Below, piece after piece: positions 31,404 through 40,015 of a stretch of 64,000 nucleotides of DNA. Under the pieces are notes generated by a model. The model was not told the DNA's origin, did not search any database, and was given only the letters and a program-made list of their open reading frames with translations. This DNA comes from an uncultured Lachnospiraceae bacterium (GTDB lineage: Bacteria; Bacillota; Clostridia; Lachnospirales; Lachnospiraceae): NCBI GenBank assembly GCA_910587095.1, contig CAJUMJ010000036.1, forward strand, positions 1 to 64,000, given 5' to 3'. Every line of letters starts with the position of its first letter. The stretch's first letter is position 1. A program made the position numbers and the translations under genes.

Positions 31404-33242
31404 ATGGTTGTTTTAGGAATAGCGGCGCTATACCATGACGCGGCGGCCAGTATTGTAATAGATGGTGAGATTATTGCCGCGGCTCAGGAAGAGCGGTTTA
31501 CAAGAATAAAGCATGATCTGAGAATGCCGGTCAATGCAATTAACTATTGTTTGAAGGAAGCCGGAATAAAGAAAGAAAGTGTTGATATTGTCGTGTTTTA
31601 TGACAATCCGCTGTATACACTTGACCGTTTTGTAAAGAACGTGGCGGCTGTGGGGAATGACTCGAAAGATGTTATTGAACGCAGCTTTGATTCCATCTTT
31701 TCGAGCAGGATATGGGTACATAAAACAATAGAGGCTATTATGGGTAAAAATCCGAATAGAAAGTTTCTGGTATGTGAACATCATATTTCACATGCAGCTT
31801 CGGCGTTTTATCCGTCTCCTTTTGAGAAAGCCGTTATATTGACATTGGATGGGGTTGGCGAGTGGGCGACAACCACGATCGGTATAGGCGACGGGAAGAA
31901 GCTGACAATCAAGGAAGAAATGAAGTTTCCTCATTCTTTGGGATTGCTATACAGTGCATTTACATATTTTTGCGGATTCAAAGTCAATTCCGGAGATTAT
32001 AAATTTATGGGACTTGCTCCGTATGGGGAACCCGTATATGAAAACCTAATCCGGGACGAATTACTGGATATCAAGGAGGATGGCTCCTTTTGCATGAATA
32101 TGGAGTACTTTGATTTCCAACATGGCCGCGCGATGACAAATGATAAGTTTGCAAAGCTGTTCGGAGGAAAACGAAGAGAACCGGAAACGGAAATCACAAA
32201 GCGGGAAATGGATATTGCGGCCTCGGCTCAAAAGGTTGTAGAAGACATTATATTGAGGATGGTGCGTCACGCAAAGGAGACATACGGAGAAGAAACAGAT
32301 AATTTGGTTTTAGCGGGAGGCGTTGCGTTAAACTGCGTGGCCAATGGAAAAATCAAGAACAGCGGTATTTTTAAACATATGTGGATACAACCGGCAGCCG
32401 GTGATGCGGGAGGCAGTCTTGGCGCGGCATTATACGCATCCTATCAGTATGCGGGTGTTGAGAGAAAGGTTGAGGAAAGCGATTCACAAAAGGGAAGTTA
32501 TCTCGGGCCACGGTATTCTTCGGAAGAAATTGAGGCGTATTTGACAAAGAGCCATTATACATATCACAAAATGTCAGAGGAGACTTTGTATAGGACTATT
32601 GCGGAAAAACTGGCGGATGCGAAGGTGATAGGACTTTTTCAGGGGCGGATGGAGTTTGGGCCCAGGGCACTGGGAAACAGAAGTATTATAGCGGATGCCC
32701 GGTCGGAAGAGATGCAGGTGAAATTGAATAAAAAGATAAAGTACAGGGAATCTTTCAGACCATTTGCACCGTCTGTCTTGAGGGAGGATGTGTCAGAATA
32801 TTTTGAACTGGACGATGATAGTCCCTATATGCTCCTTGTAGAAAATGTGCGTAAAGAACGCAGAGAAGAAACGGCAGTGCAGAAAGAGCTGCAAAAATAT
32901 CACAATAATATGTTGGAGATCGTAAAGCAGAAACGTTCGGATATCCCGGCGGTAACGCATGTCGACTACAGTGCAAGGATACAGACGGTCAGTAAAGAAA
33001 AAAATCCGTATTACTATAGGCTTATACAAGAATTTAAGAAGCTGACAGGAAGCAGTGTTATCGTAAATACATCTTTTAATGTAAGGGGAGAACCGATTGT
33101 ATGTACGCCGAAAAATGCGTATGAATGTTTTATGAGAACGGATATGGATGTGCTGGTATTAGAGAATTGTGTGTTATATAAGGAGGAACAGCCCGAGTGG
33201 CATGAGACGGAGGACTGGAGAAAACTGTATTCTTTGGATTGA
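31404..33242 (+). CDS. O-carbamoyltransferase, NodU/CmcH/TobZ family, 612 aa
   Basis: Two-domain enzyme that uses carbamoyl phosphate and ATP to carbamoylate a hydroxyl. The N-terminal Kae1-like domain shows GIAALYHDAAASIV, HHISHAASAFYPSPF, LTLDGVGEWATT, SGDYKFMGLAPYG and VLAGGVALNCVANGK. The C-terminal YrdC-like domain shows FQGRMEFGPRALGNRSIIAD and NTSFNVRGEPIVCTP. All the conserved His, Asp and Gly positions I can judge are present. GGAGG lies upstream. It likely decorates the nonulosonate or a glycan sugar with a carbamoyl group. Confidence 0.92.
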   Translation: MVVLGIAALYHDAAASIVIDGEIIAAAQEERFTRIKHDLRMPVNAINYCLKEAGIKKESVDIVVFYDNPLYTLDRFVKNVAAVGNDSKDVIERSFDSIFSSRIWVHKTIEAIMGKNPNRKFLVCEHHISHAASAFYPSPFEKAVILTLDGVGEWATTTIGIGDGKKLTIKEEMKFPHSLGLLYSAFTYFCGFKVNSGDYKFMGLAPYGEPVYENLIRDELLDIKEDGSFCMNMEYFDFQHGRAMTNDKFAKLFGGKRREPETEITKREMDIAASAQKVVEDIILRMVRHAKETYGEETDNLVLAGGVALNCVANGKIKNSGIFKHMWIQPAAGDAGGSLGAALYASYQYAGVERKVEESDSQKGSYLGPRYSSEEIEAYLTKSHYTYHKMSEETLYRTIAEKLADAKVIGLFQGRMEFGPRALGNRSIIADARSEEMQVKLNKKIKYRESFRPFAPSVLREDVSEYFELDDDSPYMLLVENVRKERREETAVQKELQKYHNNMLEIVKQKRSDIPAVTHVDYSARIQTVSKEKNPYYYRLIQEFKKLTGSSVIVNTSFNVRGEPIVCTPKNAYECFMRTDMDVLVLENCVLYKEEQPEWHETEDWRKLYSLD

Positions 33243-33278
33243 CTCCAGAACAGGGACCGGAGGAGAGAAGGGGAAATT

Positions 33279-33998
33279 ATGAAAATATTGTATGTTGTTA
33301 CAGCTCGTGGCGGCTCGAAAGGAGTTCCGAGAAAAAATATCAAACTGCTTGGTGAGCTGCCGCTGGTAGCATACAAGATTATAGCAGCCAGGAAATGTCA
33401 TTATGAGAGCAGGGTGATTGTATCGACGGATGATGAAGAAATAGCGGGGGTCAGCAGACAATATGGCGCTGAAGTACCGTTTATGAGGCCGGCAGAATTG
33501 GCTACTGATTCAGCAAGCAGCGCGGATGTTGTGATGCATGCGATGAATTGGGTGAGCGAAAATGATAAGGAAAACTACGATTATGTATGTATGCTGGAGC
33601 CGTCCTCCCCATTTGCCAGTTACAGGGATTTTGACGAGGCAATAAAGCTGATTGTGGAGAGTGGAGCGGATACTTTGCTTGGTATGAAGGAAGCGGAGAT
33701 CAATACGGTTTTTATTCATTCATTGGATGAAAAAGGCGGCTTATCGGAGTTTTACCATGCAATAAAAGATCTGCCAAGTATCAGAAGGCAGGATCAAAAG
33801 AAAGAATATACGATGAATGGATGTATGTATATTTCAAAATGGGATTATTTTATGAAAAATAAAATGTTTCATTCGGAAAATTCAGTGCCCTATATTATGC
33901 CGGAAGAAGCGTCTGTTGAAATTGACACGCCGTTAAATTATGAACTTGCATGTAAGATTGTAGAAAAGGGATTAGTTGATTTGGAACTTTGGAAGTAA
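33279..33998 (+). CDS. CMP-nonulosonate cytidylyltransferase (NeuA/PseF/LegF family), 239 aa
   Basis: Activates a nonulosonic acid with CTP. The N-terminal signature YVVTARGGSKGVPRKNIKLLGELPLVAYKI, with the later VIVSTDDEEIAG and MLEPSSPFAS, matches the CMP-sialate synthetase family, and the metal-binding Asp is in SVEIDTPLNYELA. It lacks the C-terminal SGNH domain of long NeuA enzymes. Completes the pathway begun by NeuB at 21000. Confidence 0.87.
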   Translation: MKILYVVTARGGSKGVPRKNIKLLGELPLVAYKIIAARKCHYESRVIVSTDDEEIAGVSRQYGAEVPFMRPAELATDSASSADVVMHAMNWVSENDKENYDYVCMLEPSSPFASYRDFDEAIKLIVESGADTLLGMKEAEINTVFIHSLDEKGGLSEFYHAIKDLPSIRRQDQKKEYTMNGCMYISKWDYFMKNKMFHSENSVPYIMPEEASVEIDTPLNYELACKIVEKGLVDLELWK

Positions 33999-34001
33999 TA
34001 A

Positions 34002-34706
34002 ATGAGAGAAAAGAACATGAGTGAAAACGAAGAAAGATTTATGACTGCCATGGGGGACGCATGGTTTGAGAGAAATCATGCAAGGAAGGAACTGGATATT
34101 CCAATGGGGTGTAAATTGTTTGAGAAGGCAATGCAACACAGATTGATAAGAATGGGCCCAGAGAGCAAAATTTTAGAAATAGGATGCAGTAGCGGATATA
34201 ATCTGACTTATTTATGTGAGAAATATCAATTGCAAGGATATGGAATCGATCCTTCCGGAGAAGCGGTGGCATATGGAAATGAGAAAATACAAAGAGAGGA
34301 GAGCAAGATAAATTTAAGACAGGGTACTGCAGATAAACTACCGTTTGAAGATCAAATTTTCAGCGTTGTCATACTTGGATTTTGTATGTATTGCATTGAC
34401 AGAAAATATGTATCTTGTGTGGTTTCGGAGATTGACAGAGTGTTAAAGGTTGGTGGAATGGTTGCAATATGGGATTTTGATACACCGTTTCCTTATAGGA
34501 GAGCTAATATACATCATGAAAATCTTTGGACATACAAATATGATATGGCAAAACTGTTTAGTGGCAATCCGCAATATACGCTGATTGAAAAGAGATCATT
34601 CAGTGATGAAGAAGAAGGTTTTGTACCGGATATTCAGGAAAGGTGCGCTTTAAATATATTGTACAAGGAACAAATGAAAGATGTATACAGAGAAAATTCA
34701 ATTTAA
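34002..34706 (+). CDS. class I SAM-dependent methyltransferase, 234 aa
   Basis: Motif I is ILEIGCSSGYNLTYL, with an acidic GIDPSGEAV after strand 2, GTADKLPFEDQIF at motif II, VVILGFCMYCIDR, and RVLKVGGMVAIWDFD at motif III. It is a typical Methyltransf_11 core with a short C-terminus. ATG 34002 or 34017 are both possible. Substrate presumably a sugar in the cluster. Confidence 0.8.
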   Translation: MREKNMSENEERFMTAMGDAWFERNHARKELDIPMGCKLFEKAMQHRLIRMGPESKILEIGCSSGYNLTYLCEKYQLQGYGIDPSGEAVAYGNEKIQREESKINLRQGTADKLPFEDQIFSVVILGFCMYCIDRKYVSCVVSEIDRVLKVGGMVAIWDFDTPFPYRRANIHHENLWTYKYDMAKLFSGNPQYTLIEKRSFSDEEEGFVPDIQERCALNILYKEQMKDVYRENSI

Positions 34707-34726
34707 ACAGTATGGGAGGAAATAAA

Positions 34727-35656
34727 ATGGATGTCATTTCAATTGAAAATACAACATTGTGTGCGGCTAACTGTATTATGTGCGTGCGGGAAAAATATAC
34801 ACGTGGGATTACTTGCATGACACAGGAGCTTTTTGAAAAATGTGTGGACGAATCGGTACAGTGCGGTGTGAAAATGATTAATATATGTGGACTTGGCGAC
34901 CCGCTGATGGACCCGGAGCTTGAAAAAAAGTTGGTATATATTAAGAATAACTACGAAAATATCAGCGTAGTACTTTCTACTACCGGATACCGAATGAATG
35001 GAAAATTGTTAGATATCGTATGTGATTATGTTGATGAAATGAATATTTCCATGTATGGCATACATAAAGAAACGTACGAGAGAGTTCACGGCGGCATATT
35101 AAAATATGAAGAAAATAAGAAGAACATTGACGAGCTGCTTTCCAGAAAAAAAAGACCGTATGTAATAATGGCGCTTTTGGATATGCCGGAAACACATGGT
35201 GAAATAGAGGAGTGGAAACGTTATTATAGCGGGAGGGCAGACCAGATTAATATATGGCAGCTACACAGATGGCCTCATTCTGGCAATACAGATATGACTT
35301 TTAAAAAGAAGAAGCCTTGCAGATGCTATCGGCTGGATACGCTGGAAGCCTGCTATATTAAAGTGGATGGGGAAATATCTCCTTGCTGCTTTGACTTTAA
35401 TACAGAGTTGTCGATAGGAAATATTACAAAGAGTTCTTTGGCCGAGATATTGAATGGGCCAAGAGTACAAGAGCTGCGTGACATGCAGGAAAAGGACTGC
35501 CTGAGAGATAGCAAACTGATTTGTGGAGACTGCGATCAGCTATATAGCAGAGAGGGTGCACTTGCGTATTCAACCAATGAAGAAGTAGGAATAGGGCAGA
35601 ATATGTTTTATCAGGTGCTTACACAGGGAAATGCGGATTCAGTGGAAAGAGGATAA
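34727..35656 (+). CDS. radical SAM protein with SPASM-like C-terminus, 309 aa
   Basis: The radical SAM cluster motif is CAANCIMC (Cx3Cx2C), 13 residues into the protein, followed by INICGLGDPLMDPELEKKL (GGE-like motif) and MNISMYGIHKETYERVHGG. Cysteines near the end (CRCYRL, SPCCFDF, CGDCDQL) resemble an auxiliary SPASM cluster. The start at ATG 34727 has GGGAGG upstream; the longer frame lies inside the methyltransferase gene. It may catalyse a C-C or epimerisation step on a sugar or peptide substrate. Confidence 0.83.
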   Translation: MDVISIENTTLCAANCIMCVREKYTRGITCMTQELFEKCVDESVQCGVKMINICGLGDPLMDPELEKKLVYIKNNYENISVVLSTTGYRMNGKLLDIVCDYVDEMNISMYGIHKETYERVHGGILKYEENKKNIDELLSRKKRPYVIMALLDMPETHGEIEEWKRYYSGRADQINIWQLHRWPHSGNTDMTFKKKKPCRCYRLDTLEACYIKVDGEISPCCFDFNTELSIGNITKSSLAEILNGPRVQELRDMQEKDCLRDSKLICGDCDQLYSREGALAYSTNEEVGIGQNMFYQVLTQGNADSVERG

Positions 35657-35658
35657 TT

Positions 35659-36591
35659 GTGAGAAAAGTTATTATTTGGGGAATCGGAAACGAATACGAG
35701 TCTATAATCAACCAAATAAAATTCGAGATGTTGAAAGGAAACATGGTGGTGGAAGCATTAGTTTCCAGAGACATCGTGACACCGTATTTTGATGGATTTC
35801 CGGTAATTCACAAAGAAGAGCTCAACATGTTGGAATTTGATTATTGTATTATTTCGAGTGCGCCATTGTATGAATCGATAGAAGAAGAGGCCATAAAAGC
35901 AGGTATTCCAAAAGGCAAGCTTATTAATGGGAAGGTGTTTAAACTACCTGATTTTAAAAAATATATTAATCTGATAGAGAATCCTGTAACGATACTTTCC
36001 GATGATTGCTGGGGAGGATATGTATACAACCTGTTGGGATTGCAGTTCAGTTCTCCTACCATTAATATTGCATGGAGAAAAGATTCTTATATTAAATTTG
36101 TTAAAAAAATAGATGATTATCTGGAACAGCCTTTACTGATGTTGCGCGAAGGAAATATACGAAATAATGCATATCCAATTGGAGTATTGCGAGATAAAGT
36201 AGGAGAAGAGGTAATTGTGGACTTTGTACATTGTGCCAGTTTTGAAGAGGCAAAATGTCAATGGGATAGGAGAAAAGCAAGGGTTAATCGAAATAATATA
36301 TTTATTAAATTCGGGTTTGATGTCTGTGATGAAAAATCAGGCGAGTATTTAAAGGAGTTTGAAAACTTTGAGGCACCTAAGATTGGTTTCTATTCCGGAG
36401 AGACGGATACTGCCCATATTGTTCTTTTAGATCGGTTTTTATGGAAACAGGAGCAGGATATGAAAAAGGGAAAAAGAATAGATTGCATCAGTTACAATGA
36501 TTTTTGTAGAAATATGAAAGTTATGCAAAAATCAATATCGCTTTTGTCATTATTAAACGGTGAAAAGGAGTATTTACGTGAAAGTAGGTAA
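35659..36591 (+). CDS. Rossmann module and DUF1919-like exopolysaccharide protein, 310 aa
   Basis: Residues 1-90 hold the cluster's Rossmann module (KVIIWGIGNEYESII, FDYCIISSAPLYESIEEEA). Residues about 105-300 match the DUF1919 family of exopolysaccharide proteins: NPVTILSDDCWGGYVYNLLGLQFSSP, then NIAWRKDSYIKFV. The biochemical function of DUF1919 is not settled; an acyl or glycan transferase role has been suggested by context. GTG start with AGAGGA upstream. Confidence 0.68.
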   Translation: MRKVIIWGIGNEYESIINQIKFEMLKGNMVVEALVSRDIVTPYFDGFPVIHKEELNMLEFDYCIISSAPLYESIEEEAIKAGIPKGKLINGKVFKLPDFKKYINLIENPVTILSDDCWGGYVYNLLGLQFSSPTINIAWRKDSYIKFVKKIDDYLEQPLLMLREGNIRNNAYPIGVLRDKVGEEVIVDFVHCASFEEAKCQWDRRKARVNRNNIFIKFGFDVCDEKSGEYLKEFENFEAPKIGFYSGETDTAHIVLLDRFLWKQEQDMKKGKRIDCISYNDFCRNMKVMQKSISLLSLLNGEKEYLRESR

Positions 36592-37780
36592 GGCTGCTGA
36601 AATTGCAATCAAAGATGAAATAAGAGGAATGTGTTATGAAAATGGAAAATTGTATATGACTATACCCTATATCCACGCGATCATAACATATGACTTGCAG
36701 ACAAGACAGATAAAAGCACTGGGATACTATAACCCAGGAAAGAATGTGTTTGAAAAGATTTTAAAATTCAGAGATAAAATTTACTTATTTCCGGCCAACG
36801 GAATTGGTATATATTATTATGATTTGATAAAGAAAGAATATAAAGAATTATTTGATTTTGACTCCGTAAAAAGTGGAGCTGATTTTACAAACAGAAAATT
36901 TTTCGAAGTTTTTGAGTATAAACAGCTCATATATGCGGTATGTAGGTATCCTAATGCGGTAATCTGTATTAATCCGTTTGATGATGTTGTGCAGGTACAT
37001 TGCTTACCAGAGAAATTGTTGGTAAACAATCCAATGGTAATAGAGCATTTTCCTGTATACATATGTGAAAACAAATTCATTTATGCATATTCATCTACAA
37101 TGGTAATAGAGTTTTCACTCGTTGAAGAGAAATTCAAGATCGTATATTTGGAAGAAGACGATTGCAATACTGAATATGAATATATGGTATACGGCATGAT
37201 ATTAAACGATTCGGGGGATACATGGCTGTATAATCTGTATGGCGACTTGTTCCGGATAATTAATAACAGGAAAGTCAGAGTTGCAATACCAGAGGAACTA
37301 GTGGGCGCATACGATGACGGGTATGCCGAGCAACAGTATAGAATTAATCAGGTTTTATCAATAAAGGATAAATTATGTTTTGTCTCTCAATTTGACCATA
37401 GGATACTGCTATATGATATTCGGACGAACGTATTTACCTGGCATGAGAATCCTTATGCGGATTGGGAAGAAGGCAGAAGAAAGTTAGCCTATATAGTGTG
37501 TGCAAAAATGGATGCAAATTCATATCTGTTCTATCATTATAACAATAGTGCGATATATGTCTGGAACGTTTTAGAGGGTTTTACAGACAAACTGGAACTG
37601 AAGATGCTTGTGGAGGAGATCAAGAATAATACAGTGTTCAATGAGTACGCTCTGCAATATTTTTCACGGGAAGATGACTTGGAGTTTTATCTGGCATATA
37701 TAAGCAGAGCCGGAAAAAACAAAGAAACTGCGGAAGAAAAGTATTGCGGGGAAAAAATTTATCAGAGTATGGATGCATAG
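36578..37780 (+). CDS. hypothetical protein, beta-propeller-like, 400 aa
   Basis: No known catalytic motif. The sequence alternates short beta strands with repeated Tyr/Asn-rich turns (ENGKLYMTIPYIHAIITYDLQ, FRDKIYLFPANGIGIYYYDL, YKQLIYAVCRYPNAVICINPF, CENKFIYAYSSTMVIEFSL, GDTWLYNLYGDLFRI, DKLCFVSQFDHRILLYDI, ANSYLFYHYNNSAIYVWNV), about seven blades, as in beta-propellers. The last 50 residues are helical. GTG 36578 has AAGGAG upstream and overlaps the previous gene. Perhaps a carbohydrate-binding or scaffold protein. Confidence 0.62.
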   Translation: MKVGKAAEIAIKDEIRGMCYENGKLYMTIPYIHAIITYDLQTRQIKALGYYNPGKNVFEKILKFRDKIYLFPANGIGIYYYDLIKKEYKELFDFDSVKSGADFTNRKFFEVFEYKQLIYAVCRYPNAVICINPFDDVVQVHCLPEKLLVNNPMVIEHFPVYICENKFIYAYSSTMVIEFSLVEEKFKIVYLEEDDCNTEYEYMVYGMILNDSGDTWLYNLYGDLFRIINNRKVRVAIPEELVGAYDDGYAEQQYRINQVLSIKDKLCFVSQFDHRILLYDIRTNVFTWHENPYADWEEGRRKLAYIVCAKMDANSYLFYHYNNSAIYVWNVLEGFTDKLELKMLVEEIKNNTVFNEYALQYFSREDDLEFYLAYISRAGKNKETAEEKYCGEKIYQSMDA

Positions 37781-37815
37781 AGGATTCTTTGTTTACTGCC
37801 AGAGGAGAGACAGGT

Positions 37816-39249
37816 ATGGAAGACGTTGTAGCTGAATTTAAAGAAAAATTATATAAGATAGAGGCGGAAAGCGGAATTTTTGAATTAGAAGTAAATAAGA
37901 TCCGTTTATGGCAGTATATGAGATGGTTTTGCTTAGTAGAAATTTTGTACGATGTCACCGGCAGAGAGGAACGTACACACATACGGCGGACTGTGAAGGC
38001 GCAACGTGAAAAAATGAGCATCAGGGAGCGGATATCCAGATGGCAGTTTTTGATTGGGAAAAAAGATCTGGTAGTGATAAACCATTGCAGAAGGGTTAAA
38101 GAAGGAAAGTATTATAGATGTTTTGTTACGGAAACTATGTTGGAGAATCTGGATTGTTCTTATTATGTATTTGAAGAGGATTACTTTGGCAGACACTTCA
38201 GGCCGGTTACAACTAAAAATTTGAAATACATAGATATGAATTGGATTCGAAAATATTTTAATAGGAAAAACGATAGTACTAATCGGGAAATCAAAAAATT
38301 TTTTGACCGGATTATACAGGTATTTGAAAAAGAATACGGAATACCACTGTCTCAGAATGTAAAAAAGGTGATGCATGATTATATATTTCATAAATATTAT
38401 GAAATACACTATAGAACAATCTGGGCAAAAATAGTGTTTAGCCTGGTTAAGCCCAAGGCATTTATGGTTACGTCGCCTTACACGCCTGATTTAGAAGCTA
38501 TTATTGTGGAAGCGAAGCGAAGAAATATTAAAACGATAGAGTTACAGCACGGCATCGATCATACGCATATTGCCTATAATTACCTATATCAGGGAAAAAT
38601 TGATGTTTTTTGTGATTATATATTTGTGTATGGAAAATACGACAAAGAAGTACCGAGATACCCAATTCCACGGGATCATGTCATTGCGGTAGGATATCCT
38701 GATCTGGAAAGAAAGGTAGAAATTTATAAAAAAAGGAAAAGAGACAAAAAGAAGACCTTGGTGTTTATTTCCGGTGATCGGACAGCAAGCATTTTGCCCG
38801 ATTATGCAGTAGCGCTTAGGAAGCGTGATGAGTTAAAAGAGTTTAGAATGATTTATAAACTGCATCCGGATGAATACGCTGCGTGGAAAAGTATATATCC
38901 GCAATTGTGCAACAGCGGATTGGAAATTATTGATAACAATAATAAGGATATTTACTATTATCTGGGACTTGCGGATTATGTCATTGGAATAACATCCAGC
39001 TCTTTATATCAGGCAACGGCGTTTGATGCGGAAATATTTATTGTCAAAGGCGGACAGTATCAGATATCCGATATTTTATATAAAAACGGTTATGCGCATC
39101 TGGTGACAAGCGAGGATATGATAGTGGATAAAATTATAAATTCTGTTGAGGGAAAAGGAGCGAGTAAAAGCTATTTTGAAAAGAATGCGATAGAAAATAT
39201 AAAAAGGGAGTTAAATAAAATAATGAAGGAAAGCGGCAATGGAATCTAA
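37816..39249 (+). CDS. surface polysaccharide glycosyl/phosphotransferase, GT-B type, 477 aa
   Basis: The second half has the HG motif KTIELQHGIDHTHIAYNYL, VYGKYDKEVP, AVGYPDLE, MIYKLHPDEY and VIGITSSSLYQATAFDAEIFI. These are shared by CDP-glycerol transferases, KpsC-like and related capsule transferases of the GT-B fold. Residues 1-200 are helical and specific. Start at ATG 37816 (GAGGAG upstream). The 3' end overlaps the ABC ATPase gene by 11 bp. Confidence 0.68.
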   Translation: MEDVVAEFKEKLYKIEAESGIFELEVNKIRLWQYMRWFCLVEILYDVTGREERTHIRRTVKAQREKMSIRERISRWQFLIGKKDLVVINHCRRVKEGKYYRCFVTETMLENLDCSYYVFEEDYFGRHFRPVTTKNLKYIDMNWIRKYFNRKNDSTNREIKKFFDRIIQVFEKEYGIPLSQNVKKVMHDYIFHKYYEIHYRTIWAKIVFSLVKPKAFMVTSPYTPDLEAIIVEAKRRNIKTIELQHGIDHTHIAYNYLYQGKIDVFCDYIFVYGKYDKEVPRYPIPRDHVIAVGYPDLERKVEIYKKRKRDKKKTLVFISGDRTASILPDYAVALRKRDELKEFRMIYKLHPDEYAAWKSIYPQLCNSGLEIIDNNNKDIYYYLGLADYVIGITSSSLYQATAFDAEIFIVKGGQYQISDILYKNGYAHLVTSEDMIVDKIINSVEGKGASKSYFEKNAIENIKRELNKIMKESGNGI

Positions 39250-40015
39250 AAGTAACTACATGCTTCGGATCAGCGGGGTTAATAAAAAATTTGAAAACAA
39301 TGACGAAATACAATCTCAAATAGACGTTCTGGAGGATATCTCATTTGATATAAATGAGAATGAAATTTTATCGATATTAGGACCTTCCGGGTGTGGAAAG
39401 ACGACCTTGCTAAAAATTATGGCAGGTCTGTTAAAAACCGATGAAGGAGAAATCAAAGATAAGAATATAACGAAAGGGATGGTATTTCAGGAGGATGCTT
39501 TGCTGCCGTGGTTTAATGTTGAACACAATGTGGAGATAGGATTGTTTATACAGGGAGAGGCGAAGGAAATAAGGAAACAAAAAACGAAGGAAATGCTCCA
39601 TAAAGTCGGATTAGACGGATTTGAAAAATTTTATCCGTATCAATTGTCCGGCGGGATGAAAAAGAGAGTTTCCATAGCCAGAAGCCTTGTTATGGATTCC
39701 AGATTAATATTGATGGATGAACCGTTTGGCGCTTTAGATATTACGACGAAATATGGGATATTGGATGACCTGCGGGAAATGCAAAAAAAGAATTGCTTTT
39801 CTATTTGTATGGTGACGCATGATATTGAGGAGGCAATATATTTGTCTGATCGGATTCTGATTTTATCCAGAGATAAAAACGAGCCTTCCAGGATTTTGAA
39901 GGTGCTTGACATTCCTAAAACAGATGATTGGTCAAGAAGCAGCCATGAATTTATAGAAATAAGGGATTTTCTTACAGGTATTATTGATAACAAGGATGGT
40001 GGAGCAGATGATTAA
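39239..40015 (+). CDS. taurine/nitrate-type ABC importer ATPase (SsuB/TauB-like), 258 aa
   Basis: Walker A GPSGCGKTT, Q-loop GMVFQEDALLPW, signature QLSGGMKKR, Walker B LILMDEPFGALD and switch VTHDIEEA are all intact. The QxDALLPW form of the Q-loop is typical of the nitrate/sulfonate/taurine importer family. The gene is separated from its binding protein and permease by an acyl ligase gene, so the four are one unit. Confidence 0.88.
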   Translation: MESKSNYMLRISGVNKKFENNDEIQSQIDVLEDISFDINENEILSILGPSGCGKTTLLKIMAGLLKTDEGEIKDKNITKGMVFQEDALLPWFNVEHNVEIGLFIQGEAKEIRKQKTKEMLHKVGLDGFEKFYPYQLSGGMKKRVSIARSLVMDSRLILMDEPFGALDITTKYGILDDLREMQKKNCFSICMVTHDIEEAIYLSDRILILSRDKNEPSRILKVLDIPKTDDWSRSSHEFIEIRDFLTGIIDNKDGGADD

